Shown here: piece by piece, positions 20,771 to 33,006 of the stretch | Numbering within the stretch: the stretch's first letter is position 1 | Layout of the letters: each line of letters opens with the position of its first letter | Assembly (NCBI GenBank): GCA_020027875.1 | Contig: JAHRHA010000029.1 | Coordinates: forward strand, 1 to 51,404 | Origin: Micromonosporaceae bacterium | GTDB taxonomy: Bacteria; Actinomycetota; Actinomycetes; Mycobacteriales; Micromonosporaceae | Direction: 5' to 3' | DNA: 51,404 nt | The notes under the pieces: generated by a model | Seen by the model: the letters and a program-made list of their open reading frames with translations, nothing else | Told to the model about the DNA's origin: nothing | Databases searched by the model: none | Program-made: the position numbers and the translations under genes

Positions 20771-21751
20771 CTAGCTGGCGAGCATGTCGGCGGTTACTAC
20801 GGATTCGGTGTCGGGGATGCCGAGGTCGCGGGCGCGCTTATCGGCTAGTGCGAGCAGGCGCCGGATCCTTCCGGCGATCGCGTCCTTGGTCAGCGGTGGG
20901 TCGGCGAGCGTGCCCAGCTCCTCGAGCGATGCCTGCTTGTGCTCGAGCCGCAGGGCACCCGCGCTGGTCAGGTGCCACGGCGCGTCGGTGCCGAGAATCT
21001 CCAACGCCCGGGTGACCCGGGCCGAGGCGGCCACCGCCGCGCGAGCCGAGCGGCGCAGATTCGCGTCGTCGAAGTTCGCGAGCCGGTTCGCGGTCGCGCG
21101 CACCTCCCGGCGGACCCGACGCTCCTCCCAGCTCAGAACGCTGGCGTGGGCGCCGATGCGGGTGAGCATGGCGGCGATCGCGTCGCCATCCTTGACGACG
21201 ACCCGGTCGACCCCGCGCACCTCCCGTGCCTTCGCGGCGACGCCTATGCGACGGGCGGCCCCGACGAGGGCCAGCGCCGACTCCGGCCCGGGGCACGTGA
21301 TCTCAAGCGCGCATGAGCGGCCCGGCTCGGTGAGCGAGCCGTGCGCGAGGAAGGCACCTCGCCAGGCCGCGACGGCGCAACACGTATTGGCAGAGACCAC
21401 ATGCGGAGGAAGGCCGCGAACCGGGCGGCCCCGCACGTCGAGCAGGCCGGTCTGGCGGGCCAGCGCTTCGCCGTCCTTCACCACCCGCACGATGTAGTGG
21501 CTGCCCTTGCGCAGGCCTCCGGACGCGAGCACATGGAACTCGCTCGGATAGCCGTACACCTCGGCGACCTCGCGCCGCAGCCGTCGGGCGGTCGCCCCGG
21601 TGTCGAGCTCGGCCTCGACCACCACCCGGCCGGACACGATGTGCAGCCCTCCAGCGAACCGCAGCAACGCGGCCATCTCTGCCCGCCGGCAGCAGGGCTT
21701 CGACACATCGACACGGCTCAACTCGTCCTTGACCGATGAGGTCATCGCCAT
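20771..21751 (-). CDS. whiA: Sporulation transcription regulator WhiA
   Basis: The 326-residue protein combines an N-terminal homing-endonuclease-like (LAGLIDADG-derived) domain with a C-terminal helix-turn-helix. Conserved features are [20 protein letters not shown] at the N-terminus, [52 protein letters not shown] and the HTH region [19 protein letters not shown]. In filamentous actinobacteria it acts with WhiB in sporulation septation. The ATG at 21751 (MAMTSSVKD) has GAGGTG about 9 nt upstream and matches the usual N-terminus; a frame open to 21799 is not used. It is last in the uvrC-rapZ-yvcK-whiA row, 112 nt after yvcK. Confidence 0.97.
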   Translation of the reverse strand: MAMTSSVKDELSRVDVSKPCCRRAEMAALLRFAGGLHIVSGRVVVEAELDTGATARRLRREVAEVYGYPSEFHVLASGGLRKGSHYIVRVVKDGEALARQTGLLDVRGRPVRGLPPHVVSANTCCAVAAWRGAFLAHGSLTEPGRSCALEITCPGPESALALVGAARRIGVAAKAREVRGVDRVVVKDGDAIAAMLTRIGAHASVLSWEERRVRREVRATANRLANFDDANLRRSARAAVAASARVTRALEILGTDAPWHLTSAGALRLEHKQASLEELGTLADPPLTKDAIAGRIRRLLALADKRARDLGIPDTESVVTADMLAS

Positions 21752-21863
21752 CGTGTTGTCACCTCGCGTTGCTATCGGGACTCTGCGGTCCGTCATCACG
21801 TGCCATCGCAGCGTCCGCTGCGCTCACAGCATCGGTCGGGCTCAACACTCGACCCCCCAGCAC

Positions 21864-22937
21864 TCAACCCCCGGCACTAGACCTCCCCAGATCGTGGCCC
21901 CCCGCGCGCGACCTCTCCAGATCGTGGCCCCCCAACACTCGGCCTCGTAGCACCTCGTGCAGGGCGCTAGCGAGCGCGATCGGATCATGCCTCGGCCCAC
22001 CGTCGGCGACGGCGACCGGGGCCAACACCACCCGCGCACGCAGCGATTCTGCCGCAGATTGCAGACCGATGGGGTCGCCTACCGCTCGCCCGTCGGCTAG
22101 AACTACATCGACTCGCAGGCCGGGCAGGTAACGGGCGAGTGCCCGCAAATGGTCCGGTAGGGAGAGGCCGGCTGTCTCCAATTCGGCTGCGAGGTTGAGC
22201 GTAACCAGTCGACGGGCCCCGCACGCAGCGATAGCGGCCGCGAGATCTGGCAGGAGTAGGTGCGGAATCACACTCGTGAACCAGGAACCTGGGCCAAAGA
22301 CGAGCCAATCGGCTGATCCCACCGCGTCAATCGCCTCGGCGCTGGCCACCGGTTCGGCCGGAAGCAGGCGCACATCGTCGACCACGCCCCTACTCACGGC
22401 AACGGCGTGCTGTCCTCGTACGGTCGTCACCTGATCCGGTCGGGCCGGATCGTCGCCACGGACAGTCGCCTCGATGCTCAGTGGCGTGCGTGACATGGGC
22501 AGGACGCGCCCCGCTGCCCGTATCATGTCGCGGGCCTCGTCCAGGGCGAGCACAACGTCCCCGGTCTGCTCCATCAGACCGCAGAGCAGCAGGTTTCCGA
22601 CCGCGTGCCCGGCCAACGGGTCGGCCTGGCGATCCGTCCCGGAGAAGCGGAACTGGAGGAGATCGGCGAGGCGTCGTGCGACTGGATCCGACGGATCGGT
22701 CAGGGCGACGAGAGCCTGGCGTAGGTCGCCGGGTGGCAGCCCACCCCGCTCGGCCCGCAACCGGCCGCTCGAGCCACCGTCATCGCCGACGGTCACCACG
22801 GCGGTGATGTCGAGGTCGAGTTCGGCACGCAGCAACCGCAGCGCCCGTAGCGACGCGGACAACCCCCGTCCACCGCCGAATGCGACTACCCTGATGGGTC
22901 GCCCGTTCCCCGCCCACTCCGCGCTCACTGGCCTCAC
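21864..22937 (-). CDS. yvcK: Gluconeogenesis factor YvcK/CofD-like protein
   Basis: The 357-residue protein belongs to the YvcK family (UPF0052/CofD-like fold), needed for growth on gluconeogenic carbon sources and for cell-wall homeostasis in other bacteria; biochemical role uncertain. Diagnostic motifs are VVAFGGGRGLSASLRAL near residue 17, VVTVGDDGGSSGRLR near 48, LPPGDLRQALVAL and GHAVGNLLLCGL. The GTG start overlaps the rapZ stop (GTGA at 22934-22937); a GTG three codons later is also possible. The last 25 residues (GGHDLERSRAGGHDLGRSSAGG) come from a 24-bp repeat at 21880-21903 and 21910-21933 and are probably not part of the fold. Confidence 0.93.
   Translation of the reverse strand: MRPVSAEWAGNGRPIRVVAFGGGRGLSASLRALRLLRAELDLDITAVVTVGDDGGSSGRLRAERGGLPPGDLRQALVALTDPSDPVARRLADLLQFRFSGTDRQADPLAGHAVGNLLLCGLMEQTGDVVLALDEARDMIRAAGRVLPMSRTPLSIEATVRGDDPARPDQVTTVRGQHAVAVSRGVVDDVRLLPAEPVASAEAIDAVGSADWLVFGPGSWFTSVIPHLLLPDLAAAIAACGARRLVTLNLAAELETAGLSLPDHLRALARYLPGLRVDVVLADGRAVGDPIGLQSAAESLRARVVLAPVAVADGGPRHDPIALASALHEVLRGRVLGGHDLERSRAGGHDLGRSSAGG
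21880..21933 (-). repeat. 24-bp direct repeat at the 3' end of yvcK (period 30)
   Basis: Copies at 21880-21903 and 21910-21933 differ at one base (core CCAGATCGTGGCCCCCC). Shorter, decayed relatives of the unit extend toward 21845. The repeat lengthens the YvcK C-terminus. Confidence 0.85.
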
Positions 22938-23866
22938 TCTCGACCCAGGTCACGGTGTTGGGCACTCGCCGCGAGCCGGACGTCGCGCAGCCGGCGAGCA
23001 AGTTCCTCCGCGATGGCGACGCTGCGATGCTTGCCTCCGGTGCAGCCGACCGCGACGGTGAGGTAGCGCTTCCCCTCCCGCTCGAAACCCGGGGCCGTGG
23101 CGTTGACCAGGCGGACGAACGTCTCCACAAACGTGCTTGCGCCTCGTTGGCTCAGCACGTACCGGCTAACCGGCTCGTCGCGCCCGCTGTGATCCCGAAG
23201 CTCCGGAACCCAGTACGGATTGGGTAGGAACCGGGCGTCCACCACGAAATCCGCGTCCGGCGGCAATCCGTACTTGAATCCGAACGAGAGCACCGTGACG
23301 CGCAACCGTCGGTTGTCCTCGCCGCCGAAGAGCTCCTCCACCCGCGCCCGGAGCTGGTTGACGTTGAGGTGGCTCGTGTCGATGACGACGTCGGCCGACT
23401 CACGGGCCTCGATGAGCAGCTCGCGCTCGGCGGCGATCCCATCCGAGAGTCGGCCGTCGGCCTGCAGCGGGTGCGATCGGCGGACGTTCTCGAACCGGCG
23501 GATGAGGACCTCGTCGTCGGCGTCGACGAAGAGCACCCGCGGCGTGAAGCCGCGGTCCCGCAACGCCCGCACGGCTCCGGAGAGGTCGGTCGAGAAGGCG
23601 CGGCTGCGGACATCAAGCACCATCGCGGTGTGCCTCGCCGCACCCCCGGCCCGGAAGGCCAGCTCCGCCATGTCGAGCATGAGCGCCTGCGGAAGGTTGT
23701 CAACGACGTAGTAGCCCACATTCTCCAGCGCTCGGGCGACCGTGCTGCGACCGCCACCGGAGACCCCGGTGACGATGACCAGATCCGTCTCGGACCGTTC
23801 CGGCCCCGACACGGAGGCGGCGCCGATCTGACCCCCGGTCACTCCGCGCGCCTTCCTGTCGGCCAT
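22934..23866 (-). CDS. rapZ: RNase adapter / nucleotide-binding protein RapZ (YvcJ family)
   Basis: The 310-residue P-loop protein has the Walker A motif GVSGGGRSTVARA (residues 34-46; the usual A at the fifth place is G), YYVVDNLPQAL near 52, and the C-terminal domain with FKYGLPPDADFVVDARFLPN and GCTGGKHRSVAIAEEL, which bind small RNA or UDP-sugars in characterised members. The role in actinobacteria is not settled; it is consistently next to yvcK and whiA. It begins two bases before the uvrC stop in the minus direction and overlaps yvcK by four bases, so the three genes are probably transcribed with uvrC. Confidence 0.95.
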   Translation of the reverse strand: MADRKARGVTGGQIGAASVSGPERSETDLVIVTGVSGGGRSTVARALENVGYYVVDNLPQALMLDMAELAFRAGGAARHTAMVLDVRSRAFSTDLSGAVRALRDRGFTPRVLFVDADDEVLIRRFENVRRSHPLQADGRLSDGIAAERELLIEARESADVVIDTSHLNVNQLRARVEELFGGEDNRRLRVTVLSFGFKYGLPPDADFVVDARFLPNPYWVPELRDHSGRDEPVSRYVLSQRGASTFVETFVRLVNATAPGFEREGKRYLTVAVGCTGGKHRSVAIAEELARRLRDVRLAASAQHRDLGRE

Positions 23867-23868
23867 GG

Positions 23869-25884
23869 CTAGTTGTCCAGATTAGGGGATACATGCGCCG
23901 GCGAGCCTGGCGTCGGCTCGGGGAGCACTGTCTCGGTGCCGCCGCGAAGGGCCGCCACGACAGCCTCCGCGGTCCGGCGTCCGATCCCCGGGACCTCGGC
24001 GATCTCATCGATATTGGCCGCCGCCAACCGTTTCAATGAGCCGAATCGCCGCAGCAACGCCTTGCGGCGAATCTCCCCGAGACCGGCCACGCCATCCAGG
24101 GCCGAGGCGGTCATCCGCTTCGAACGGCGCTGCCGGTGGAAGGTGATCGCGAAGCGGTGCGCCTCGTCCCGTACCCGCTGGAGCAAATAGAGCCCCTCGG
24201 ATGTCCGCGGCAGGATGACGGGGAAGGGTTCGTCGGCCTGCCATACCTCCTCGAGGCGCTTAGCCAGCCCGCAGACCGCGACGTCAGTCACGCCGAGTTC
24301 ACGCAGGACGGCACCGGCTGCGTTGACCTGGGGCGCACCGCCGTCCACCACGACGAGATTGGGCAGGTACGCGAATTTGCGCGCCCGGCCCGTCTCGGGG
24401 TCGATGGCCGGCCGGTCGGAGTCAACCAGCTCCCCCGCTTCACGGGCGGCCCGATAGCGGGCAAAGCGTCGCCGCAGCACCTCCGAGATCGCCGATACGT
24501 CATCCGTCGCGCCGGTCACGATGAACCGGCGATACTCGCTCTTTCGGGCCAGACCGTCCTCGAAGACGACCATGCTCGCCACGACGTCCGTGCCCTGGAT
24601 CTGGGACACGTCGTAGCACTCGATCCGCAGCGGCGCGGCCGGGAGACCCAACCCGTCGGCTACCTCCTCGAGCGCCTGGCTACGGGCGGTGAGATCCCCG
24701 GCGCGGCGCAGCTTGTGCTGGGTCAGCGCTTCCCCAGCATTGCGCGCGACGGTCTCGAGCAGCGCCCTCTTGTCGCCCCGCTGAGGCACGCGCAGGCTGA
24801 CCCGTCCCCCACGCATCTGCGTGAGCCAGTCGGCCAGCGCGTCCGCGTCCGCGGGCAGCTCTGGTACGAGCACCTCCCGCGGCAGGTCGGCCTCGCGTCC
24901 CTCCACATCGGCCTCTCCGCCATAGACCTGCGAGCAGAAGTGATGCACAAGGTCCCCTGTGGACAGTTCCTCGGTCTTCTCCACCACCCAGCCCCGCTGG
25001 CCACGCACGCGCCCGGCGCGGACATGGAAAACCTGTACCGCCGCCTCAAGCTGGTCCTCGGCGAACGCGACGACATCGGCGTCGGTACCGTCGGCGAGGA
25101 CGACCGTCTGCTTCTCCATGGCCCGGCGCAGGGCGCTCAGGTCGTCCCTGAGCCGGGCCGCCCGCTCAAACTCGAGTGCGTGCGACGCGGACCGCATCTC
25201 TTGCTCAAGGCGGCGCTCCATGCGATCGGTCCGTCCGGCCATGAAGTCGCAGAAGTCCTCGACAATCCGCCGATGCTCGGCCGCGTCGACCCGGCCGACG
25301 CACGGCGCCGAGCACTTGTCGATATCGCCAAGCAGGCACGGCCGGCCGATCTGTGCATGTCGCTTGAACACGCCGGCACTGCAGGTGCGCGCCGGGAACA
25401 CACGCAGGAGCAGATCGAGGGTCTCCCGGATCGCCCAGGCGTGCGAGTACGGCCCGAAGTAGCGCACCCCTTTACGCTTGGCGCCCCGCATGACCATGAG
25501 CCGCGGGTACTCCTCGTCGAGCGTCACGGCGAGGAACGGGTAGGACTTGTCGTCGCGGTACCGGACGTTGAACCGCGGGTCATACTCCTTGATCCAGGCG
25601 TACTCCAACTGCAGCGCCTCGACCTCTGTGGCGACGGTCACCCAGTCGACGCCCGCCGCCGCCGCGACCATCTGCTGGGTTCGGGGATGCAGCCCCCAAG
25701 GGTCGGCGAAGTACGAGTTGACCCGCTGGCGCAGGCTCTTCGCCTTGCCGACGTAGATCACCCGGCCGCTGGCGTCCCGAAAGCGATACACGCCCGGCGC
25801 CTCGGGGATCGTCCCCGATGCGGGACGGAAATTACGAACGGTTTCGCTCGCAAGCTTCGCGAAACTCGTCGACGGGCGAACCAC
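23869..25884 (-). CDS. uvrC: Excinuclease ABC subunit C
   Basis: The 671-residue nuclease makes both incisions in UvrABC nucleotide excision repair. It has the GIY-YIG domain ([20 protein letters not shown] near residues 31-50), the zinc/iron-type cysteines in [13 protein letters not shown], a UVR segment ([13 protein letters not shown] near 222), the RNase H-like endonuclease domain ([25 protein letters not shown]) and C-terminal helix-hairpin-helix motifs ([30 protein letters not shown]). GTG 25884 is favoured because TAGGCT lies 7 nt before it. That adds about 15 residues before the usual [15 protein letters not shown] start; a GTG at codon 16 is the alternative. Confidence 0.96.
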   Translation of the reverse strand: MVRPSTSFAKLASETVRNFRPASGTIPEAPGVYRFRDASGRVIYVGKAKSLRQRVNSYFADPWGLHPRTQQMVAAAAGVDWVTVATEVEALQLEYAWIKEYDPRFNVRYRDDKSYPFLAVTLDEEYPRLMVMRGAKRKGVRYFGPYSHAWAIRETLDLLLRVFPARTCSAGVFKRHAQIGRPCLLGDIDKCSAPCVGRVDAAEHRRIVEDFCDFMAGRTDRMERRLEQEMRSASHALEFERAARLRDDLSALRRAMEKQTVVLADGTDADVVAFAEDQLEAAVQVFHVRAGRVRGQRGWVVEKTEELSTGDLVHHFCSQVYGGEADVEGREADLPREVLVPELPADADALADWLTQMRGGRVSLRVPQRGDKRALLETVARNAGEALTQHKLRRAGDLTARSQALEEVADGLGLPAAPLRIECYDVSQIQGTDVVASMVVFEDGLARKSEYRRFIVTGATDDVSAISEVLRRRFARYRAAREAGELVDSDRPAIDPETGRARKFAYLPNLVVVDGGAPQVNAAGAVLRELGVTDVAVCGLAKRLEEVWQADEPFPVILPRTSEGLYLLQRVRDEAHRFAITFHRQRRSKRMTASALDGVAGLGEIRRKALLRRFGSLKRLAAANIDEIAEVPGIGRRTAEAVVAALRGGTETVLPEPTPGSPAHVSPNLDN

Positions 25885-25891
25885 GCCTGCG

Positions 25892-25897
25892 AGCCTA
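25892..25897 (-). promoter_or_regulatory. Putative -10 box (TAGGCT), leaderless uvrC
   Basis: TAGGCT on the minus strand, 7 nt before GTG 25884, with no Shine-Dalgarno between. It would serve uvrC-rapZ-yvcK and perhaps whiA. Confidence 0.5.
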
Positions 25898-25932
25898 TCT
25901 CCCGCCCCAGACGTCTCCCCCCGTCAAGATCC

Positions 25933-26003
25933 CGCCGATCATGACCTGGAGGTCATGATCGGCGCGTTTCGGCGACGGCCAGCTCATGATCACCGCGATC
26001 TTG
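25933..26003 (-). repeat. Dispersed repeat R2, copy A (GATCATGACCT palindrome)
   Basis: A 15-bp perfect inverted repeat with a 2-nt centre (25933-25964, core GATCATGACCT) plus a side segment CAAGATCGCGGTGATCATG. The roughly 70-bp unit is repeated with few differences at 44070-44144 in the other orientation. It lies between the Rieske gene and the uvrC promoter. Confidence 0.88.
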
Positions 26004-26020
26004 GAACAGCTGCTGGGAGA

Positions 26021-26604
26021 TTAGGCCACGGTGAGGGTGTCGCCAAAGACAGTCACCTTCTTCGCCGGCAGGGGGCCCTGACTTGGCCCTCGGGCGACGG
26101 ACCCGTCGGCGATGTTGTACTGGCTGCCGTGGCAGAGGCAGTTGATCTTGCCGGCCCGCACGTTTGTGACCTGGCAGCCCATGTGCTGGCAGGTGGCGTC
26201 GAACGCCATAAAGATGCCGGCGGTCGGCTGGGTAATGACGAAGTTCTGGTCCTTGAAGATGGTCCCGCCACCGACCGGGATATCGTCCGCCTTGATCCCG
26301 CCGCCCGTCGCGGCTGTGGTGGTCGGGGCTCCGGTTGGGGCTCCGGTTGGGGCTCCGGTTGGGCCCCCGGTGTTCGCCGGCGGGGCGGTCGTGCCGCCGC
26401 CCACGGTCGGGCTTGGCGTGCTCATGTCCTCTCCGCACGCGACGAGCAGGCCTGCCGCCCCGCTCCCGCTCCCAGTAGCACGGTCCGCCGGGTGGGCGCC
26501 GGCGCGCTGTGACGCTCGTCGGCTGCGACCGCGGGATGCTCGCTCTGTTCGGTCCGGGGATGCTCGCTCTGTTCGGTCCCGGGATGCTCGCTCTGTTCGG
26601 TCAT
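26021..26604 (-). pseudogene. Rieske [2Fe-2S] protein gene with apparent 1-nt frameshift
   Basis: The C-terminal part is a complete Rieske domain: AFDATCQHMGCQV and NCLCHGSQYNIADG supply the two Cys and two His ligands. The natural start is ATG 26604 with AAGGGG upstream, giving three TEQSEHP repeats and a twin-arginine signal RRTVLLGAGA. That frame then leaves the Rieske frame and ends at 26422. Adding one G to the GGGG run at 26458-26461 restores a 194-residue Tat lipoprotein (GAGLLVAC-type lipobox, then GED). So this is either a real frameshift or a homopolymer sequencing error. GAPT repeats form the linker. Small Rieske proteins of this type are electron carriers of unknown partner. Confidence 0.8.
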
Positions 26605-26823
26605 TGTGTGATCCCCTTCGCGAAGACTCCCTGGGCCATGTTCGTGGACACGGGAGCACTCCGCAGCGGGTTCACGTACGGATGACGTAACCGTAGGTAA
26701 CTGTCATCTCGATGCCCGTGAGCCCGCGCGGCGCCGGACCCTCGAGCCGGGAGCCGTCAGTGGCCCTGAAATGGCCGCCATGCCCCAGGGCAAAAGATCT
26801 TGCCGGTGGAATCTGGCCGACGC

Positions 26824-29844
<3,021 letters not shown>

Positions 29845-29984
29845 TCCCCACCCGCCCCACTGGTACGTCGCGTTTTGTCCCTTTACCGGGAACCTCGGAT
29901 GTCGTCACGGTGGCACTCAGCGGTGCCGCCGCAACTCTAGCCGCGCCCTCCGACAAAACTCCTCGGCGGTGCGCGAGGTTGCGC

Positions 29985-31316
29985 TCACGTCCTCGTGATC
30001 ACGACCTTGTCGATACTCGGCGCCGCCTCCTCGGGGTTGCCGAACTCGATGGTGTTGGCGCCCGCGGCGAGAGTGACGGTGATCGTCTTCGAGGCACAGG
30101 GGCAGGCCGGACTCGGCGGGAAGTTGTGAATCGACGGCTGACCGCCGTTCACGCTGACGTAGGCGTCGCGGTCGGGTCCGGTGCTGAAGGTGTAATAGAC
30201 GGCCACCTTGTACTGCCCGGTTGATGGCACGGATGCGGTGAACCGCAGCCAGCCGTCGTTCTCCGCACCTCCCCGGTCGCCCAGGCCACCGACGACCGAT
30301 CCGTTGGACGCGCCGGAGACGGACCGCGGCGCCGCCGATCCGCCCTTCGCCGCAGCCTCCGCCTCGATCGTCAACGGCGCGAACGGTGGTAGGGTCGGGC
30401 TCTGGGTGGGCGACGGGGATGGCGGGATTGAGGCGGCTACGACCGGCTTCGGCGAAGGACTTCTCGTCGGGCTCGCGGCCGGAGAGGACGTACCCGAGAT
30501 CGCCTCACCCTCGGTCGAGACGATCACAGGCTGCTCGCCCGGGCTTCCGGTGTCGGTCGGTGCGGCGACCGCTGGAGGCGCCGATCGCAGCGCGAACGGT
30601 ATTGCCACCGCGCTGCCCAAGCCGACGAGGACGAGTCCAATGACCACCCACATTCGGCGTGCCGGCGCCTCCGCACGTCGTCTGCCGTGGTACGCGTCGT
30701 TGTGGGAGTCGCCGTCAGGAGCTGCGTCCCATGAGTCCGCCTCCAACAGCGGCGGTCCCGGGCGCACCAACTCCGTCGGGTCTGGCGTCGCCGTGCTCGG
30801 CTCGACTTCATCCGGCATGAACCACTCGTCTGTGCCTGCGTCACGGAACGCGATCTCGGCCGCGGTGATTCCGCTGGTCGGCGCAGCCAGCACAACGGAC
30901 TCAACGACTACCGAATCCGCGTCGGCTGGCTCGGCGACAGCGGGCGGCTCGGCGACAGCGGGCGGCTCGGCGACGGCTGGCAGCTCGGCGACAGCGGGCG
31001 GCGCAGACTGGGCCGGCGGGTCGGACTGCGCGGCCGCGGCCCCTTCGGCTCTATTACGGCGATCGATGGCCGCACGAGCCGACTTCGACACCTCGACCGA
31101 GCCATCCTCCCGGCCAAGTGCGGGTAGCGCGGCGGCCGCCCGGCGGGCTATGGCGCGCACCACCGGAGGCTCCTCGCTGGGCGGCCCGGGGTTGACCATC
31201 GGAAGCAGCTGGGTGACCGCGTTCTCGGCAGATCCGTCGGTCGCTTCGCTCCCGGACTCGGAAACATAGGGACCGACGCGCAGCCCGCTGTTCTCCCCGT
31301 CGCCAGCGCCCGACAT
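29985..31316 (-). CDS. Membrane protein with extracellular carbohydrate-binding-like domain, paralogue B
   Basis: About 443 residues. The cytoplasmic part begins with a conserved patch ([11 protein letters not shown], then [10 protein letters not shown]) and is acidic and low-complexity, including four AVAEPP-type repeats. A second patch ([25 protein letters not shown]) precedes one membrane helix ([20 protein letters not shown]). A Ser/Pro/Thr-rich stalk then leads to a beta-sandwich of about 130 residues ([50 protein letters not shown]) that looks like CBM6/CBM35. The start at 31316 is set by GAGGGG six bases upstream and alignment with the neighbouring paralogue. Function is unknown; a surface glycan-binding role is inference. 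Confidence 0.72.
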   Translation of the reverse strand: MSGAGDGENSGLRVGPYVSESGSEATDGSAENAVTQLLPMVNPGPPSEEPPVVRAIARRAAAALPALGREDGSVEVSKSARAAIDRRNRAEGAAAAQSDPPAQSAPPAVAELPAVAEPPAVAEPPAVAEPADADSVVVESVVLAAPTSGITAAEIAFRDAGTDEWFMPDEVEPSTATPDPTELVRPGPPLLEADSWDAAPDGDSHNDAYHGRRRAEAPARRMWVVIGLVLVGLGSAVAIPFALRSAPPAVAAPTDTGSPGEQPVIVSTEGEAISGTSSPAASPTRSPSPKPVVAASIPPSPSPTQSPTLPPFAPLTIEAEAAAKGGSAAPRSVSGASNGSVVGGLGDRGGAENDGWLRFTASVPSTGQYKVAVYYTFSTGPDRDAYVSVNGGQPSIHNFPPSPACPCASKTITVTLAAGANTIEFGNPEEAAPSIDKVVITRT

Positions 31317-31645
31317 CGAACCCCTCTGAACCGCTACCCGCATTGCGACCGGGCTCGCCAACCCGGACGAACCGTCGCGGCTCAGACCGTAGCGGCTGAA
31401 CCTGCGATCGCCTGGCGGCCCCCCGGCCGCTGATGCGGCCCGAAACGTACCGCCTCCGCGCCCTCCAACGGGACTGGCCTTACGGTTGGCCGTATCCGAC
31501 GGACGGACAGCTCGCCGTGCGACCGTCGGTCAACGTCGCAGGTACAGGCGGCGCGGATCGACGGCCGGGCGTGGCCGACTGGCCCTTCCAATACATCATC
31601 TTAAATGTTTCGCGACGATTCCAACCGGAGCCGCCGGACGCGACG
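31317..31645 (-). promoter_or_regulatory. Intergenic region with an upstream element shared by the two paralogues
   Basis: No gene is evident in these 329 bases. The segment 31418-31455 (minus strand ending in GGCGGTACGTTTCGG) is nearly repeated at 32881-32917, upstream of the other paralogue: 102 and 75 nt before the respective start codons. It is probably a conserved promoter or operator copied with the gene. A TACGGT between 31387 and 31392 on the minus strand might be a -10 box for the downstream gene. Confidence 0.5.
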
Positions 31646-32806
31646 TCATGGCCGGCTAAGCACGATCCTGTCAATCGACGGCGCCCGGCTGGTCGCATTC
31701 GTGATGGTGATCGTGTGCGGCCCCGCGGTGAGGGCGACCGTCAATGCCTTCGTGAAGCAACAGACAGCGGCGCTCTCTCCCGGAGTGAAGGAGACGTTAG
31801 TCGGCGCGATTCCAGACACGCTGACCAGGGCGGATCGGTTTCCCTCGCCGTCTGGGTGGACGTAGTGGATGGTGATGACGTAGGTGCCAGTGGACGGGAC
31901 CATCACCTCACTGATCCGCAATACTCCCGGCTCTGACCCCCAGTTTCCGATATTTCGGACAATGCTGCCACCCGACGCGCCCGGATAGCCCCAAACCCAC
32001 GCGGATCCAGTGATCCCATCCGGATTCGCATCCGCGGCCTCCGCCTCATGGGTGACCGGCTCGAACGGCGGCGGTGGCGGGCTGGTTGTTGGCGATGCTG
32101 TACGCCGTGGCGGAGGGGGCGGCGCGGCCTTGGTCTTAGCGGGCGAGGGCGATGGTGAGCGCACAGTGACGGTTGGACCCGACGATGGCGTCGGTGAGCT
32201 GGACGCAGTCGAATCGGTGACGGCCAGGACGCCCGCTCTAGCCGGAGTCGAGGGCGCCGCGACCCCGTCGCCGCCGGAGGAACGCATCAGCGCGAGGGGT
32301 ACGGCGACGGCAACACCCAACCCGACCAGTACGACGGTGATGGCGATCCAGAGCCGTGCGGCCGGCGCCTCCGCGCGGCGACGCCCCTGGTACGCCTCGT
32401 TCTTCGAGTCCGTGTCCGGTGGGGTGTCCCAGGAGTCGGCCTCGAGCATAAACGGCCCCGGCCGCACCAGCTCGGTGGTCGGCGGCGGCGCAGGCTCGGC
32501 TATGTCCTCGGCCGGCGTTTCGGGCAGGTCGGCGGGCTCCGGCTCCACGATCTCACCGTCAGGCTCGGCGACCACCTCCGCCCCCACGAACGGTTCGGGC
32601 TCGGGCAGCGTTTCCAGAGGCGGAGCCGGGGTCTGCGCGACGGCGCGCCCGGGTGGCGCGTCCACCATCGTCGGCTCAGCGCGGACGACCGGGACCAATT
32701 GGGTAACCGCGTTCTCCGCAGATCCGTCGGTCGGTTCGACCGCGGAATCAGGAACATAGGGCCCGACACGCAGCCCACTGTTCTCCTCCTCGCCAGCGAC
32801 CGTCAT
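31646..32806 (-). CDS. Membrane protein with extracellular carbohydrate-binding-like domain, paralogue A
   Basis: About 386 residues, with the same plan as the next gene downstream: the N-terminal [11 protein letters not shown] patch, [14 protein letters not shown], an acidic Pro/Glu-rich stretch, the juxtamembrane [27 protein letters not shown], one membrane helix (IAITVVLVGLGVAVAVPLAL), a Ser/Pro/Thr stalk with Lys and Arg, and a C-terminal beta-sandwich (EAEAADANPDGITGSAWVW, RISEVMVPSTGTYVITIHYV, AGPHTITITNA, PSIDRIVLSR). The conserved parts are intracellular and around the membrane, whereas the binding domains have diverged. ATG 32806 is chosen by alignment to the paralogue, with GGGG upstream. 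Partner and ligand are unknown. Confidence 0.72.
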   Translation of the reverse strand: MTVAGEEENSGLRVGPYVPDSAVEPTDGSAENAVTQLVPVVRAEPTMVDAPPGRAVAQTPAPPLETLPEPEPFVGAEVVAEPDGEIVEPEPADLPETPAEDIAEPAPPPTTELVRPGPFMLEADSWDTPPDTDSKNEAYQGRRRAEAPAARLWIAITVVLVGLGVAVAVPLALMRSSGGDGVAAPSTPARAGVLAVTDSTASSSPTPSSGPTVTVRSPSPSPAKTKAAPPPPPRRTASPTTSPPPPPFEPVTHEAEAADANPDGITGSAWVWGYPGASGGSIVRNIGNWGSEPGVLRISEVMVPSTGTYVITIHYVHPDGEGNRSALVSVSGIAPTNVSFTPGESAAVCCFTKALTVALTAGPHTITITNATSRAPSIDRIVLSRP

Positions 32807-33006
32807 TCGACCCCCACAGCACCGGCTGTCCAACCCTGACAGACCAACGAGTCAGAGCCCGTTACGCTTCGAGCGCCGCAGCCCCCCGGCCGATGCGCGG
32901 GCCGAAACGTACCGCCTTAACGGCTACTCACGCGACCCGCCAACTGGTTGGCTCCTGGTCGCCGGAAGGGTCGACCGCCGTACGGCCCACAGCTCAAAGT
33001 CGCAGG

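Noticed and set aside
24136..25944. 602-codon open frame on the plus strand
   Set aside because: It is antisense to uvrC; its sequence is Arg/Pro/His-rich without domain motifs, a usual shadow in high-GC DNA.
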